Source of the DNA: Butyrivibrio sp. VCD2006
GTDB lineage: Bacteria; Bacillota; Clostridia; Lachnospirales; Lachnospiraceae
Length of the DNA stretch: 64,000 nucleotides
Direction of reading: 5' to 3'
Assembly: GCF_000423925.1 (NCBI RefSeq)
Contig: NZ_AUIX01000035.1
Coordinates: 16,488 to 80,487 of the forward strand
The notes under the pieces: model-generated
The model's database searches: none
The model's input: only the letters and a program-made list of their open reading frames with translations
What the model was told of the DNA's origin: nothing
Translations under genes and position numbers: made by a program
Part shown: one piece after another, positions 51,423-60,325 of the stretch
How positions within the stretch are numbered: the stretch's first letter is position 1
Layout: every line of letters begins with the position of its first letter

Positions 51423-52226
51423 TCATTCCGAAAAAAACATCGCAAATTTCGCCATGCCTTTTGCATCATCAGACTTTAGCAGGAATTCCGTTATCTTCTT
51501 CAGCGAATCTTTACCAAGGAAACATGCTATTCCTGTAAGTTCTGAAACATTACCTTTATCTATGGCCTTATCAACTATTCTGTCCAGTGTTTCTTTTGAC
51601 AGGAAAGGTGCCAGTGAAGTTATGTTATCAAAATCGTCAGCATCCATTCTGGAAATCACATCATCAAGCGCCTCTTTGGGCATGAATGGGGCAAGCGAAA
51701 CAAGGTCATTGATATTTGATGAGTTTATCTTTTTTGAAATGCCGATAAGTGTATCGCTTGATAAAAATGGCGCTAAGGCTACCAGATCCTTTATCTGAGC
51801 AGTGTCAATTCTTGCCGCAATTTCATCGAGATATTCATCGTCAAGAAACGGAGCAAACCCTACAAGAGCATGCAGGTTAAGAGTCCCTTCTTCTGAAATC
51901 TTCTTTACCTTTTTCTTAAGTTCCATGGGCTGAAGCATTGGTGCAACTTCTGTCAGCTCTTCTGCAGTAAGTGATTCCTCAGAATTCTCAATAACTTTTT
52001 TTATAATGGAAGTCTCTTTATCATCTCCGAGAAGCTCCGCAACATCCATATCAAGAGCCTTAGCTATATCAGAAATCTTTCCAATATCCGGCATGGAATT
52101 ACCACGCTCCCAGTTTGATACTGCCTGATAACTTACTCCCACAATATCAGCAAGTTCAAGCTGGGTCATATTCTTCTTTGTCCTGGCATTCTTTATATTC
52201 CTTGCTACTTTATTCATATCTAACAT
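51423..52226 (-). CDS. XRE regulator with tandem LAPFL repeats
   Basis: 267 residues. Residues 1-70 form a Cro/C1 HTH (MTQLELADIVGVSYQAVSNW). From about 105 on there are five or six helical repeats of about 28-30 residues with the core L-x-x-LAPFL-x-x-E-x-L-D-x-I (e.g. DLVALAPFLSSDTLIGISKK, NITSLAPFLSKETLDRIVDK). Such a regular repeat array suggests a protein- or peptide-binding superhelix as the sensor. AGGAGAG precedes the ATG. Target genes are unknown. Confidence 0.78.
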   Translation of the reverse strand: MLDMNKVARNIKNARTKKNMTQLELADIVGVSYQAVSNWERGNSMPDIGKISDIAKALDMDVAELLGDDKETSIIKKVIENSEESLTAEELTEVAPMLQPMELKKKVKKISEEGTLNLHALVGFAPFLDDEYLDEIAARIDTAQIKDLVALAPFLSSDTLIGISKKINSSNINDLVSLAPFMPKEALDDVISRMDADDFDNITSLAPFLSKETLDRIVDKAIDKGNVSELTGIACFLGKDSLKKITEFLLKSDDAKGMAKFAMFFSE

Positions 52227-52374
52227 TTTTTCTCTCCTTAAATTGTAGTTGGATACTGGCCAGTACCTTTTATCTGATATAAGAATACCTTCCGGGTAAA
52301 GATCTGTATATCAATTTGTAATTGAGTCCAATCCCCAGCTTAAATGCGGAACTCAAGTGGTGGTTGAGTCAGGA

Positions 52375-52434
52375 TCACCCCACGATTTTATACTCAAACC
52401 ATTCTTCATCCTTCTGCTCAAATCTCACTGCCAT
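52375..52434 (-). other. 19-codon coding-like remnant
   Basis: Reads MAVRFEQKDEEWFEYKIVG-stop on the minus strand. It looks like the start of a protein that has been cut. The rest of 52227-52522 holds only a hairpin (AAGTGGGAATG 52462-52472 / CATTCCCACTT 52492-52502), probably the terminator of the FtsW-like gene. Confidence 0.3.
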
Positions 52435-52522
52435 GAAATGATAATAACAGAATACACGATAAAGTGGGAATGCCATTGCCGCAGCAGTGAACATTCCCAC
52501 TTAATGGTTGATTTTTCTTGCT

Positions 52523-53881
52523 TTAATTCTTGATGAATTCTATTTTCCCCAGCTTTATCTTTCCGCGGATATCGATATCCATATGCTGCGGATAAGCTGT
52601 TTTATATTTGTAAATACTCATTATTATTCCGAGAAAAGCATATGAAACCAACAGATTACTGCCGCCTGCCGATATGAATGGGAAGAATGAAGAAACGAAT
52701 GGAATTACTCCAAAGGCTGCACCCATGTTCACAACGGCACTTACTAAAAGAGCCATCATACAGCCGCTTCCCATTACCATGCCAAGCTGATTCTTTGTTT
52801 TTGATGAAGCGATAAAGCCTGCAACAATCAGGCCGCCCACGGCAGCTATGACCGCCAAAACTGCTACAATGCCCCAGGTAGATGTGATGTAGGTCAGGAT
52901 ATAATCACTGTTTATACCTGGTAATTCATTGAAAATATTCTTGGTATCAGCACCTAATAATCCAGAAACACCGGCAAATTCTCTGACTTTATAAAGTTCA
53001 TCATAAACCGATGAGCCAGGCGATAATCTTCGTGCAATTATTTCAAAACGAAACAGGAATAATACTCTTAACAGTGCTATTATAATTATCGGTAATAATA
53101 CGAGATGTCCCCATATTAACGCGATTGCGCGGATTTTATGAACGTCAAACCATCCCTTTATAATAGCTATCGTAAGCTGCACAAGCATAGTAAGCATCAT
53201 AATAGCAGCTTGCATTTTTGATAGCTTAAAGAACACAAATCCACACGGAATTATACTCCATAGCAATGCCTTGTATAAAGCTACGGCCTTTTCACCCTTA
53301 TACTTATAAATGATTCCGCCATAAAGAGGTATATATAACAGCATGACAGCTGTTGTCAGAATAGTTATGGGCCCGATACTCAAAAACACATGATTTCCGT
53401 TAATTTGTATTCCCATCTTCTCAGTTACAGGTATCAATATGAAAAGTGCAACTGCCACGATTCTGGAAAACCTTGCTATCACTGTATAATCCATAAGATA
53501 TACGAGCACCATCGCAATTATTCCCAAAACAGTATAAAGAATAAAGCTGTTGCTACCGTTAACGACTCCGGTGTTACCACCTACTGCAGCACTTTTGGCT
53601 AATAGAATGTGAATTATAGAACCGATAATCCCGACAACTACAGCCCCAAGTACCATTTGCCATGCAATCTGCGGTCTGTGTACCCTGTCCATGGAAATTC
53701 CAACTTCTACCGGATCTCCCATATCCGCTATAGCCGCTTTTTCAGCAGCTTCTCTGTCCATGCCGGCAGCCATGTTATCTTCAATCTGGTCTTCTATATG
53801 TGCTCTTATTTCTTCTGCAATTCCTCTGTGAGCCTTCTTGAAGCGCACCTGTTCAAGAAGCTTTTTGATATACTCCTCCAT
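52523..53881 (-). CDS. FtsW/RodA/SpoVE-family protein with permease-prefix domain
   Basis: 452 residues. Residues 1-70 form a cytosolic permease-prefix domain (LLEQVRFKKAHRGIAEEIRA, AAEKAAIADMGDP). About ten TMs follow with the SEDS-family end FPFISAGGSNLLVSYAFLG. SEDS proteins polymerise peptidoglycan glycan strands. This variant is coupled to a PadR repressor (stop and start 2 bp apart), suggesting an inducible envelope-response polymerase. GGAGGTG fixes the ATG at 53881. Confidence 0.8.
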   Translation of the reverse strand: MEEYIKKLLEQVRFKKAHRGIAEEIRAHIEDQIEDNMAAGMDREAAEKAAIADMGDPVEVGISMDRVHRPQIAWQMVLGAVVVGIIGSIIHILLAKSAAVGGNTGVVNGSNSFILYTVLGIIAMVLVYLMDYTVIARFSRIVAVALFILIPVTEKMGIQINGNHVFLSIGPITILTTAVMLLYIPLYGGIIYKYKGEKAVALYKALLWSIIPCGFVFFKLSKMQAAIMMLTMLVQLTIAIIKGWFDVHKIRAIALIWGHLVLLPIIIIALLRVLFLFRFEIIARRLSPGSSVYDELYKVREFAGVSGLLGADTKNIFNELPGINSDYILTYITSTWGIVAVLAVIAAVGGLIVAGFIASSKTKNQLGMVMGSGCMMALLVSAVVNMGAAFGVIPFVSSFFPFISAGGSNLLVSYAFLGIIMSIYKYKTAYPQHMDIDIRGKIKLGKIEFIKN

Positions 53882-53883
53882 TG

Positions 53884-54213
53884 TCACACCTCCAGCGCCA
53901 GCACATTCATTATTGCCCCTGAATATACATTCCATTCGTCAGTTTTGCTTTTTAAAAGCTTTTTTCCCTCTTTGGTAATGCTGTAGTATTTTCTTGTTTT
54001 CCCCAAAAACTCCTGCTCGTATACAGTAAGCATCCCCTTATCTTCCAGTCCGTGAAGAAGCGGATACAAAGTACCGGCTTTAAGCTCAAAGACATTCTGG
54101 GACTTTTGCCTTAAAGTATCGATCATCTCATATCCGTACATATCTTTCTCTGACAAAAGCTTTAATATCAGCATGGTCATGCTTCCTGTTAGTAGAGATT
54201 TATCAACAGCCAT
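53884..54213 (-). CDS. PadR-family regulator
   Basis: 109 residues with the PadR winged HTH: MLILKLLSEKDMYGYEMIDT, LKAGTLYPLLHGLEDKGML and KYYSITKEGKKLL. It immediately precedes the SEDS/permease-prefix gene and has a palindromic operator between promoter and ribosome binding site (GGAGG), so it probably represses this operon until an envelope or drug signal arrives. Confidence 0.88.
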   Translation of the reverse strand: MAVDKSLLTGSMTMLILKLLSEKDMYGYEMIDTLRQKSQNVFELKAGTLYPLLHGLEDKGMLTVYEQEFLGKTRKYYSITKEGKKLLKSKTDEWNVYSGAIMNVLALEV

Positions 54214-54226
54214 GGTTGTCCTCCTT

Positions 54227-54296
54227 TATATAGATTGTCTATATATTGCTTACCTATATACTGTATCGATAATCTATATATGTCAACACATATTTA
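54227..54296 (-). promoter_or_regulatory. PadR promoter and operator
   Basis: Perfect palindrome TATATAGA-ttg-TCTATATA (54227-54245) directly before the PadR ribosome binding site. Further up, ATATATAGATTATCGATA (about 54265-54284) repeats half of it, next to TTGACA (about 54282-54287), a likely -35. Confidence 0.6.
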
Positions 54297-54399
54297 GATC
54301 AAAATTCAAGCGCATAAATGCCCTTCATGGTTGTAAAATCTCATGTGAGATTATTTCCTTAAGGACATAACATACATAGCCTGTATATGCAGAAATTTT

Positions 54400-55215
54400 T
54401 TAGTTTCCTGAAGCAATCACATCAAATTCTTCATACTGTTCATAAAGGAGATCTGCCCCGTCCATATAGCTTTTATAAAATGCATCATACTCTGATTGAC
54501 TTATTGGCTTTTTTGAATCCTCGTCACCAGTAAATGTAACATAGTACACTACGCCAGCACCATCATCTACATCAGCCGGAAAAGAATCTCCATTAAAAAT
54601 CCTTTTACTCATATTTCTATTCCAAGAGTCTATACTAGCTATAAGTTCATATTCATCCTTGTTAGGATTGTACTTGTGTAAGAAATATGGCCACATCTCA
54701 CCGTATCCTTGGTTGTGGGACCAATCTTCCTTAATAATTCCATTATCGTAACACTCGAATGCAGAAAAACCCTGAAACTCCAAATGCATGGATCCTGTTT
54801 CCGCATCATACTGATATATTTGACCAACCTTTGCGGTCATAAATGCACCATCAATAAGGATAACCAACTCCGGAACACCATCATTATCTACATCTGTTAT
54901 TGAGTATTGATTATTACTGCTTTCATCACATACAACTGTTTCTCCATTTGGAAGGGTGAGATCAGTCCGAAGAGTTATAAGAGCATCATCATATGCATTT
55001 TTTATTTCATCACTTATAACTACCGAATCCTCAAAAAGCTCTTCGCCCGATGATTCATCGGTTTCACCATCAATCTCAGAATAATCGGTTAGATCCTCCG
55101 CTTTTACCTCACTTACTGTTTCATCTATTATGCTTCTGTTTCCAGAATCCTTAGCTGTACATGCAGAAATAAGTAATGGTATTCCTAAGCAAAAAATAAG
55201 AAAACTCCTTTTCAT
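54400..55215 (-). CDS. Lipoprotein with DVDNDG motif
   Basis: 271 residues. Signal peptide with lipobox LISAC, an acidic linker (DETVSEVKAEDLTDYSEIDG), then a domain with ITDVDNDGVPELVILIDG, the calcium-loop repeat typical of clostridial lipoproteins. GGGAG fixes the ATG at 55215; 22 codons upstream in frame lack a site. Last gene of the six-gene minus-strand unit starting at 57206. Confidence 0.72.
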   Translation of the reverse strand: MKRSFLIFCLGIPLLISACTAKDSGNRSIIDETVSEVKAEDLTDYSEIDGETDESSGEELFEDSVVISDEIKNAYDDALITLRTDLTLPNGETVVCDESSNNQYSITDVDNDGVPELVILIDGAFMTAKVGQIYQYDAETGSMHLEFQGFSAFECYDNGIIKEDWSHNQGYGEMWPYFLHKYNPNKDEYELIASIDSWNRNMSKRIFNGDSFPADVDDGAGVVYYVTFTGDEDSKKPISQSEYDAFYKSYMDGADLLYEQYEEFDVIASGN

Positions 55216-55277
55216 ATCATTAGCTCCCAGTTTATTTTTCATTTCTATAACAAAAGCAAATTCATTATAATAGAGCT

Positions 55278-55811
55278 TCAAGAGTGCAAAAATCCCTTTT
55301 GCAAGAGTTCATATATATCCTCTGCCACATCACAATACCCCTCATGTGTAAGTGTGTGACAGATTATTTCGCCATTTTTGATGAAAAGTGGATCTTCGAG
55401 TTTTATTCCCATAGACTCATCTTCCTCAAAATCAAAGATATTTTTCAGTCCCATGAAAAATTCATATAATGTATAATCATTTTTCATATAGATTCTGGAA
55501 TAACTCCCAGAAGAATTGGAAACACCCTCCTCATTCGTCATCTCAACAACATTTTCACTGAGCATTCCCCATTTACTATGTCTTAGCTCATCCAGATCAT
55601 CTAGCCAAGAATCTACCTTAAAGCATACTATTTCTGTATTTTTAAGAACCAGCTTTATAAACCTTTGATACTCATCATGGTCTAAAACGTTGTAAGCTTC
55701 ATATGAATCCTTCAGTTTGGCATTACATATAAATCTTTCTATTCTCATAGTCTCTACAGAATTCATTTTCTTCCAAAAACGTTCTACTGCCTTTTGTTTT
55801 GCTTTTCCCAT
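55278..55811 (-). CDS. Cytosolic protein of unknown function
   Basis: 177 residues, no signal or TM. Begins MGKAKQKAVERFWKKMNSV; later FKVDSWLDDLDELRHSKWGM and FDFEEDESMGIKLEDPLF. Probably part of the same operon as its neighbours (66-bp gap upstream, 62-bp gap downstream). Family not recognised; an immunity-like role is possible but unsupported. Confidence 0.55.
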   Translation of the reverse strand: MGKAKQKAVERFWKKMNSVETMRIERFICNAKLKDSYEAYNVLDHDEYQRFIKLVLKNTEIVCFKVDSWLDDLDELRHSKWGMLSENVVEMTNEEGVSNSSGSYSRIYMKNDYTLYEFFMGLKNIFDFEEDESMGIKLEDPLFIKNGEIICHTLTHEGYCDVAEDIYELLQKGFLHS

Positions 55812-55877
55812 CCAAAATCCTTTTAATAGTTTTCACTTAAATATATTGAAACCCTGCTCTGAATTATATTTGCCACA

Positions 55878-56180
55878 TTAGAAATTGAAATATGGAACTC
55901 CCTTGTATTCATCCGGCAAATCTTCACCCAAATCTGTCCATCCAAGCTTCTTTACTAATTCAGATTTTTCCATAGGAAAAATATATTGATTCAAATAATA
56001 AATGAAATCTGCTTCGCTATAGCAAAAACCACCCTGAACCTTATACTTTTTCCTCGCGGATCGGCTATGATACATCCAGTTAGTAAACTCCAAACAATAC
56101 TTTTCCAAGTTTTCAGCAACAATATCCGGGACAGAATATACTACACTGTCGCCATCGGCGCTTAATATGATGTTTTTCAT
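55878..56180 (-). CDS. Small conserved hypothetical protein
   Basis: 100 residues beginning MKNIILSADGDSVVYSVPDI, with SARKKYKVQGGFCYSEADFI and the C-terminal LGWTDLGEDLPDEYKGVPYF. The pattern recalls a hypothetical family widespread in Lachnospiraceae. Its ATG overlaps the upstream stop by 4 bp (ATGA). Confidence 0.6.
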   Translation of the reverse strand: MKNIILSADGDSVVYSVPDIVAENLEKYCLEFTNWMYHSRSARKKYKVQGGFCYSEADFIYYLNQYIFPMEKSELVKKLGWTDLGEDLPDEYKGVPYFNF

Positions 56181-56431
56181 ATAGTATCTTCCTTAGCTTT
56201 CCCACCTCTCTTAATTGCAAAAATACCCAAGCTACTTAGAACAAGTGTTATCATCGTGCACACAACTATACTGATTGGCGTAATAATTCCAATAATAAAG
56301 ATTAGAATGGATATGATAATAGCGATCACACCTGCACATCTGATTTTCTTAGTGAGAAGAGAAATAATCTCACCAAATATAAGTATCTGCAAAATCAAAT
56401 TTATTACTTGCGTAAACAAAATATTACTCAT
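56177..56431 (-). CDS. Small three-TM membrane protein
   Basis: 84 residues, almost wholly hydrophobic, with a basic tail (KRGGKAKED). The ATG at 56431 has GAGG 6-7 nt upstream; a TTG at 56443 is in frame but weaker. Coupled to the next gene by an ATGA overlap. Confidence 0.55.
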   Translation of the reverse strand: MSNILFTQVINLILQILIFGEIISLLTKKIRCAGVIAIIISILIFIIGIITPISIVVCTMITLVLSSLGIFAIKRGGKAKEDTI

Positions 56432-56471
56432 GATCAACCTCAACTATGTCTTTTTTCATACCACAGACAGT

Positions 56472-57014
56472 TTATGTATCCTTAGTATACACATACAACT
56501 TCTTGGTAGTCGTATCATATATAGTTACAGTACAGTCAAGAGAATATCCTTCCCATAGATCTGAATCGTCATAGGGATTCAGGCAGCCTTCATGCCGATC
56601 ATAAAAAAAGTAATATCCTTCCATTATATTTGGAATACATTCAGCACAATTATCATCTATGGAATTCTTTAGCAAATTGTCTATATTGTCAGTATATGGT
56701 AGTCTTTTCCATGTATGAGATTCTTCCATGTATTCTTCAATAGTGCCTTCAGAATACTGATATATACTCAAACTGCTTCCATCTCCATGAAAACCATGCG
56801 CATCTTTGTCAAAAACAAGCTCTCCACTACATAGATCTACTCCACTCTTTTCAGTCACCCATTCAATACTATTTTCATATTTATTTTCTGCGGATGCTTT
56901 AATGCAGAATCTGCAGAAATCAACTAATTCATAAACAATAACTAAAGCAAACACCAATAATATTATTTTTATAACAACCGCTAGAGATAATACGAATTTA
57001 TGCTTATGCTTCAT
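56472..57014 (-). CDS. Membrane-anchored extracytoplasmic protein
   Basis: 180 residues: basic start (MKHKHKF), one N-terminal TM (about 8-30), then an extracytoplasmic domain with several Cys (FCRFCIKAS, DDNCAECIPN, HEGCLNPYDD) that may form disulfides. It follows the small lipoprotein gene by 24 bp. Family not recognised. Confidence 0.6.
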   Translation of the reverse strand: MKHKHKFVLSLAVVIKIILLVFALVIVYELVDFCRFCIKASAENKYENSIEWVTEKSGVDLCSGELVFDKDAHGFHGDGSSLSIYQYSEGTIEEYMEESHTWKRLPYTDNIDNLLKNSIDDNCAECIPNIMEGYYFFYDRHEGCLNPYDDSDLWEGYSLDCTVTIYDTTTKKLYVYTKDT

Positions 57015-57038
57015 ACTTTTTCTTCCTTCTCCAAAGTC

Positions 57039-57206
57039 TTATAAAACTGTAACCCATCCTGCTTCTGGGAAACTCATATTCTCCACATTTTCCAGCCTTG
57101 TGCCCGGCTTAGAGGCTGTTTCATCTTTACTACTACATGCCCCACAAAAAAGCAGCATTCCCATCAGCAGAACTGTTATATTTATTATCCCCAATTCCTT
57201 TTTCAT
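57039..57206 (-). CDS. Small lipoprotein (55 aa), first gene of operon
   Basis: A 55-residue ORF with an excellent AAAGGAGGTGA site. It reads MKKELGIINITVLLMGMLLF then CGACSSKDE: a signal peptide with two candidate lipidation Cys. It is the first gene after a TGTCCC-N17-CGTTAT promoter-like element and probably opens the six-gene unit down to 54400. Confidence 0.65.
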   Translation of the reverse strand: MKKELGIINITVLLMGMLLFCGACSSKDETASKPGTRLENVENMSFPEAGWVTVL

Positions 57207-57252
57207 GCCCCAATCACCTCCTTTAATCTTGGCTTAACACCGTTACATATTA

Positions 57253-57281
57253 ATAACGCGCAAGATGATTCTTTCGGGACA
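57253..57281 (-). promoter_or_regulatory. ECF-type promoter element, copy C
   Basis: On the minus strand TGTCCC-N17-CGTTAT, 29 bp. It has the same two boxes and spacing as the elements at 58928-58956 and 62318-62346. It starts 47 bp upstream of the small lipoprotein gene. Confidence 0.6.
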
Positions 57282-57351
57282 ATTAAAATGTTTTTCCAAA
57301 ATAACTTCAGCACATTTTTCTATATTGAAACATTTTATACATCTACAAAAG

Positions 57352-58251
57352 CTATCTCTGAATACCATCAGCTATTTTCATAATTTCTTCTTTAGTAACA
57401 GGACCGGTGATATACAGAGCGTATCCGTCAATAGTTGTAACCAACAGAGAATAGTCTTCCTTATAATAGAACCTTGCTTCTGCTCCATTAAAATCCAAAA
57501 GCTCCATAGTGGTATTTTCTGTATCAACATAATCATTTTCACCTGGCTGTTCTATGTCTATTGAAAGGTAATTCCCTTCAGCGTCTTCGCAGGTAAATGT
57601 AATAATTTCATCGTACTTTTCAACTCCTGTATAGGTAAACCTGTCAGGAATATAGCCTAAGGTATACTCATAAAGAATCGTATTTGTAGTTTTGTCATTT
57701 TCAAGCCTGAAAATACTGTACTCAGAAAAAGTTTCTATAAACCACTTTGAAACTGCATCTCTGAATTCTGCGTTGACACCCATAGCTGTTCCAAATGACA
57801 AAAGCCCAACAATAAATATTGCAGCTGCTGTCTTTGCAAATATCAAGATGATATTCTTCTGTTTTTTTTGCTCTGAATTATCTTCTGTTAAATTGTACAT
57901 TGCCATTCTGCATGCTCTGTATAGTGAGCTTTCCGCAATACGTTCTCCTGCTCCAAGTCCCATCTCATGTGCAAGCTGCCTTTCAAAAAATCCCCTACGT
58001 AGATCCGCCTCAGAGATTCCGTAGATTATTTCAACATTTTCGGGAGTCAGATCAAAGGCATACCTTCCAAGAAGTATCTCCTGCCCCTTTTGTGGAAGGT
58101 TCAGGATAATGTCCGCAAGCTTTTTTATTTCTGCTCTTCTTAGAACTTTTTCATGCACAGAACCTGTCCATTTTTCGATATCCGGTGCAAGTATGGATAT
58201 CATCTCTTCACGTACAGTATATGAAAGCATTTCTTCAAACGTTGTATTCAT
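57352..58251 (-). CDS. Anti-sigma-like membrane protein with DUF4367-type C-terminus
   Basis: 299 residues. A cytosolic N-terminal part (about 1-135) is followed by one TM (about 140-160) and an extracytoplasmic DUF4367-like domain (YTLGYIPDRFTYTGVEKYDE ... GYALYITGPVTKEEIMKIAD). It is cotranscribed with and overlaps (17 bp) an ECF sigma gene, the order of sigma/anti-sigma pairs. GAGG fixes the ATG at 58251. Confidence 0.72.
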   Translation of the reverse strand: MNTTFEEMLSYTVREEMISILAPDIEKWTGSVHEKVLRRAEIKKLADIILNLPQKGQEILLGRYAFDLTPENVEIIYGISEADLRRGFFERQLAHEMGLGAGERIAESSLYRACRMAMYNLTEDNSEQKKQKNIILIFAKTAAAIFIVGLLSFGTAMGVNAEFRDAVSKWFIETFSEYSIFRLENDKTTNTILYEYTLGYIPDRFTYTGVEKYDEIITFTCEDAEGNYLSIDIEQPGENDYVDTENTTMELLDFNGAEARFYYKEDYSLLVTTIDGYALYITGPVTKEEIMKIADGIQR

Positions 58252-58789
58252 CTGATTTATCCTCATATATCTTTCTCAGTTTCTGGATTACTCGTTGTCC
58301 TCGTTTCTTTGCTGCTTCTTCCGTAATAGATAATCTTCTGGCAATTTCAGAGTACTGCATTTCATATGTATAGCGCATTTCCAGCAGTTCCTTTTCTTCA
58401 AGGGACAATGTCTCAAGCAGTTTCCTTATAGAAGCCTTTTCTTCAGCCTGTATCACCGTTTCCTCCGGTGTAGGCTCATGAGATTTTGCATCCTGCATAC
58501 TTTCATCAGGCGCTGGTACCAAGTGACTTCCTTTTCTAAGCAGGTCATAGGCACAGTTTTTTACTATGGTCACACAGAATGCTGTCAGCTCATTTCTCTG
58601 TAATTCTGATATTCTCTGTATATTCAGCAAAATCTTTAATAGCGCCTCACTTAAAGCTTCTTCAGCACTTCTTTCAGAACCGGTTATTCTATTGGCTATT
58701 TTCAGGAAAAGTTGATGATTATCCCTATAGATTTTTTCGACTAATCTCCGCTGATCGTCTTCAAGAACAGATAGAACCAGGAAAAGCAT
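58235..58789 (-). CDS. ECF-type RNA polymerase sigma factor (pair 1)
   Basis: 184 residues with sigma region 2 (LFLKIANRITGSERSAEEAL, ELTAFCVTIVKNCAYDLLRK) and region 4 (LSLEEKELLEMRYTYEMQYS, then a SEIARRLSITEEAAKKR HTH). It overlaps the anti-sigma-like gene. Its upstream region has the TGTCCC-N17-CGTTAT element, suggesting control by itself or by a neighbouring ECF factor. Confidence 0.85.
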   Translation of the reverse strand: MLFLVLSVLEDDQRRLVEKIYRDNHQLFLKIANRITGSERSAEEALSEALLKILLNIQRISELQRNELTAFCVTIVKNCAYDLLRKGSHLVPAPDESMQDAKSHEPTPEETVIQAEEKASIRKLLETLSLEEKELLEMRYTYEMQYSEIARRLSITEEAAKKRGQRVIQKLRKIYEDKSDEYNV

Positions 58790-58927
58790 ATCGTATAATA
58801 TCCCCTGCTTTTTTGATTTATCATAACATAATTAAGCTTATGTAAACCATGTTTCAGAAGCATGTCCTTTCGCATTTTTTGCAGTCCTCCAAGTTTTTTT
58901 GCCTAAAGGTAATACCATTACACCTAT

Positions 58928-58956
58928 ATAACGTTCGAAGGATGCATTTGGGGACA
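58928..58956 (-). promoter_or_regulatory. ECF-type promoter element, copy B
   Basis: TGTCCC-N17-CGTTAT on the minus strand, upstream of sigma pair 1. A 16-bp leader string AAAACTTGGAGGACTG (58882-58897) is shared with the leader of sigma pair 3 (62278-62293). Confidence 0.6.
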
Positions 58957-58998
58957 TGATTTTAAAAATCTTTACTTCTTAGATAGCCCCCTATGATA

Positions 58999-59030
58999 AA
59001 GACCAGAGTGGATAATCCAATCTGGTCTTA
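58999..59030 (-). terminator. Terminator after sigma pair 2
   Basis: AAGACCAGA / TCTGGTCTT stem with an inner TGGA/TCCA step, downstream of the anti-sigma gene at 59079. Confidence 0.65.
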
Positions 59031-59078
59031 TAAATGACAACTTATCGTCAACCTTATTTATTGCTATTCTTCTCTATC

Positions 59079-59741
59079 TTATTCCGCACTACCATCAAGC
59101 ACCATGTACTCTTCCCCTCCTAAGTAAAGAGTCAGCTGCTCCTCACTGGCTTTTAACTGAAATTCAATACTGAAATCAAAATCCTCATCATCATCTCTAA
59201 TGTTGAAATATTTTTCAAAGGCATCCCTTTTTTCAGGCTTTACATAATCCTCTTCCTGGATGAACCTTACACAGCTTGGATCACTTAGATAATATGCTGC
59301 AACACCTTCAAAAAGACCAATATCTTCTTTTAAGAATTTTTCATTGATATGAGCGATGCCCCAGCTTGTGAAGCTGATCACTTCCTCGCCGTCTTTGTAC
59401 CATGTTCCCCTTATTGTAGTTTCGTTCTTCTTCTGTATGACATTTCTTGCAATTGCATAGGCAGTGAAGCCGCCTACTGAAAGTACTAAAGTCACACATA
59501 CCGCGATTACTAATCCCATCAGAATCGATTTTTTCATCTTTTTAAACCCTTCCGCTTCTTTCATACGTACCTCCTTCTCATCCGGTACTGCTATGCTTCT
59601 TTTCATAAGTTCCATCTGATGTCTGCAATCTTCGCAAGTCTGAATATGCTCTTCAACACATTTCATCGAGTCTTCGCTTGCGACACCATCAATACACAAC
59701 GGGATTAGGTCTTTTATGATGTTACAATTATTCCTTTCCAT
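59079..59741 (-). CDS. Zinc-finger (HC2-type) anti-sigma factor
   Basis: 220 residues. The N-terminal zf-HC2 anti-sigma domain has HIQTCEDCRHQME (H-x3-C-x2-C) with an upstream Cys in LCIDGVAS. One TM (about 75-98) and an extracytoplasmic domain of about 120 residues follow. It overlaps the ECF sigma gene by 14 bp and should hold that sigma at the membrane until a signal releases it. Confidence 0.85.
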   Translation of the reverse strand: MERNNCNIIKDLIPLCIDGVASEDSMKCVEEHIQTCEDCRHQMELMKRSIAVPDEKEVRMKEAEGFKKMKKSILMGLVIAVCVTLVLSVGGFTAYAIARNVIQKKNETTIRGTWYKDGEEVISFTSWGIAHINEKFLKEDIGLFEGVAAYYLSDPSCVRFIQEEDYVKPEKRDAFEKYFNIRDDDEDFDFSIEFQLKASEEQLTLYLGGEEYMVLDGSAE

Positions 59742-60228
59742 CACCGATACCCTCCATTCTTTCTATAATCATCTTCTTGGCCCTGAAAAATGTCACCCTG
59801 GCCCAGCTATCACTTTTTCCAAAAATATCTCCAATCTCAGAGAAGCTCAGCTCTCCAAAAATTCTGAGAGAAAAGACCTCCTTGTATGGCTCTGTCAGAT
59901 CATGAATAAATCTGTGAATCTGCATGGAAGCCTCTTTGTCAGTGATTATCTCAAGGAAATCCTTTCGTGTATCCCTGATCTCTTCAGACACAAGTTCAAA
60001 CTCGGATTCGTGCCTGCTTTTCCTGTATTTTGATATGAAGGAATTTTTAGCTATTGTGAAAAGCCACGCCCGTAAATCTTTTGATCCATCATAACTATCA
60101 ATGGATTTTAAAGCCTTTACGAAGGTATCCTGGGTGAGTTCTTCTGCTTCTTTTTCGTTTTTTGCCAAACTGAAAGAGTATCTGTATATATCCGGATAAT
60201 ATTTTTTGTAAACACTCTCAAAGTCCAA
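59728..60228 (-). CDS. ECF-type sigma factor (pair 2)
   Basis: 166 residues, RpoE/SigW-like: region 2 YSFSLAKNEKEAEELTQDTF and DLRAWLFTIAKNSFISKYRK; region 4 LTEPYKEVFSLRIFGELSFS with an HTH (EIGDIFGKSDSWARVTFFRA). The TTG at 60228 is chosen because AAAGGAGGTG lies just before it; the upstream ATG at 60267 precedes that site. A TGTAAC-N16-CGTTAG element lies about 25 bp upstream, suggesting autoregulation. Confidence 0.87.
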   Translation of the reverse strand: MDFESVYKKYYPDIYRYSFSLAKNEKEAEELTQDTFVKALKSIDSYDGSKDLRAWLFTIAKNSFISKYRKSRHESEFELVSEEIRDTRKDFLEIITDKEASMQIHRFIHDLTEPYKEVFSLRIFGELSFSEIGDIFGKSDSWARVTFFRAKKMIIERMEGIGDGKE

Positions 60229-60250
60229 TCCCCCACCTCCTTTCACCTTA

Positions 60251-60278
60251 CTAACGTGGCATGTCATGAAACGTTACA
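60251..60278 (-). promoter_or_regulatory. ECF-type promoter of sigma pair 2
   Basis: Minus-strand TGTAAC-N16-CGTTAG. The AAC-type -35 and CGT-type -10 are the classical form of RpoE/SigW-dependent promoters. It differs from the TGTCCC elements in its -35 box and by one base in spacing. Confidence 0.55.
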
Positions 60279-60325
60279 AAAATTTTTAAAAATATCAGAA
60301 AAAATTAGGGCACATAAATTCATCC

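Noticed and set aside
58846..58998. Leader peptide before sigma pair 1 parallel to that of pair 3
   Set aside because: The shared TTGGAGGACTG is followed by a frame that runs into the sigma gene in another phase and lacks similarity to the pair-3 leader peptide.
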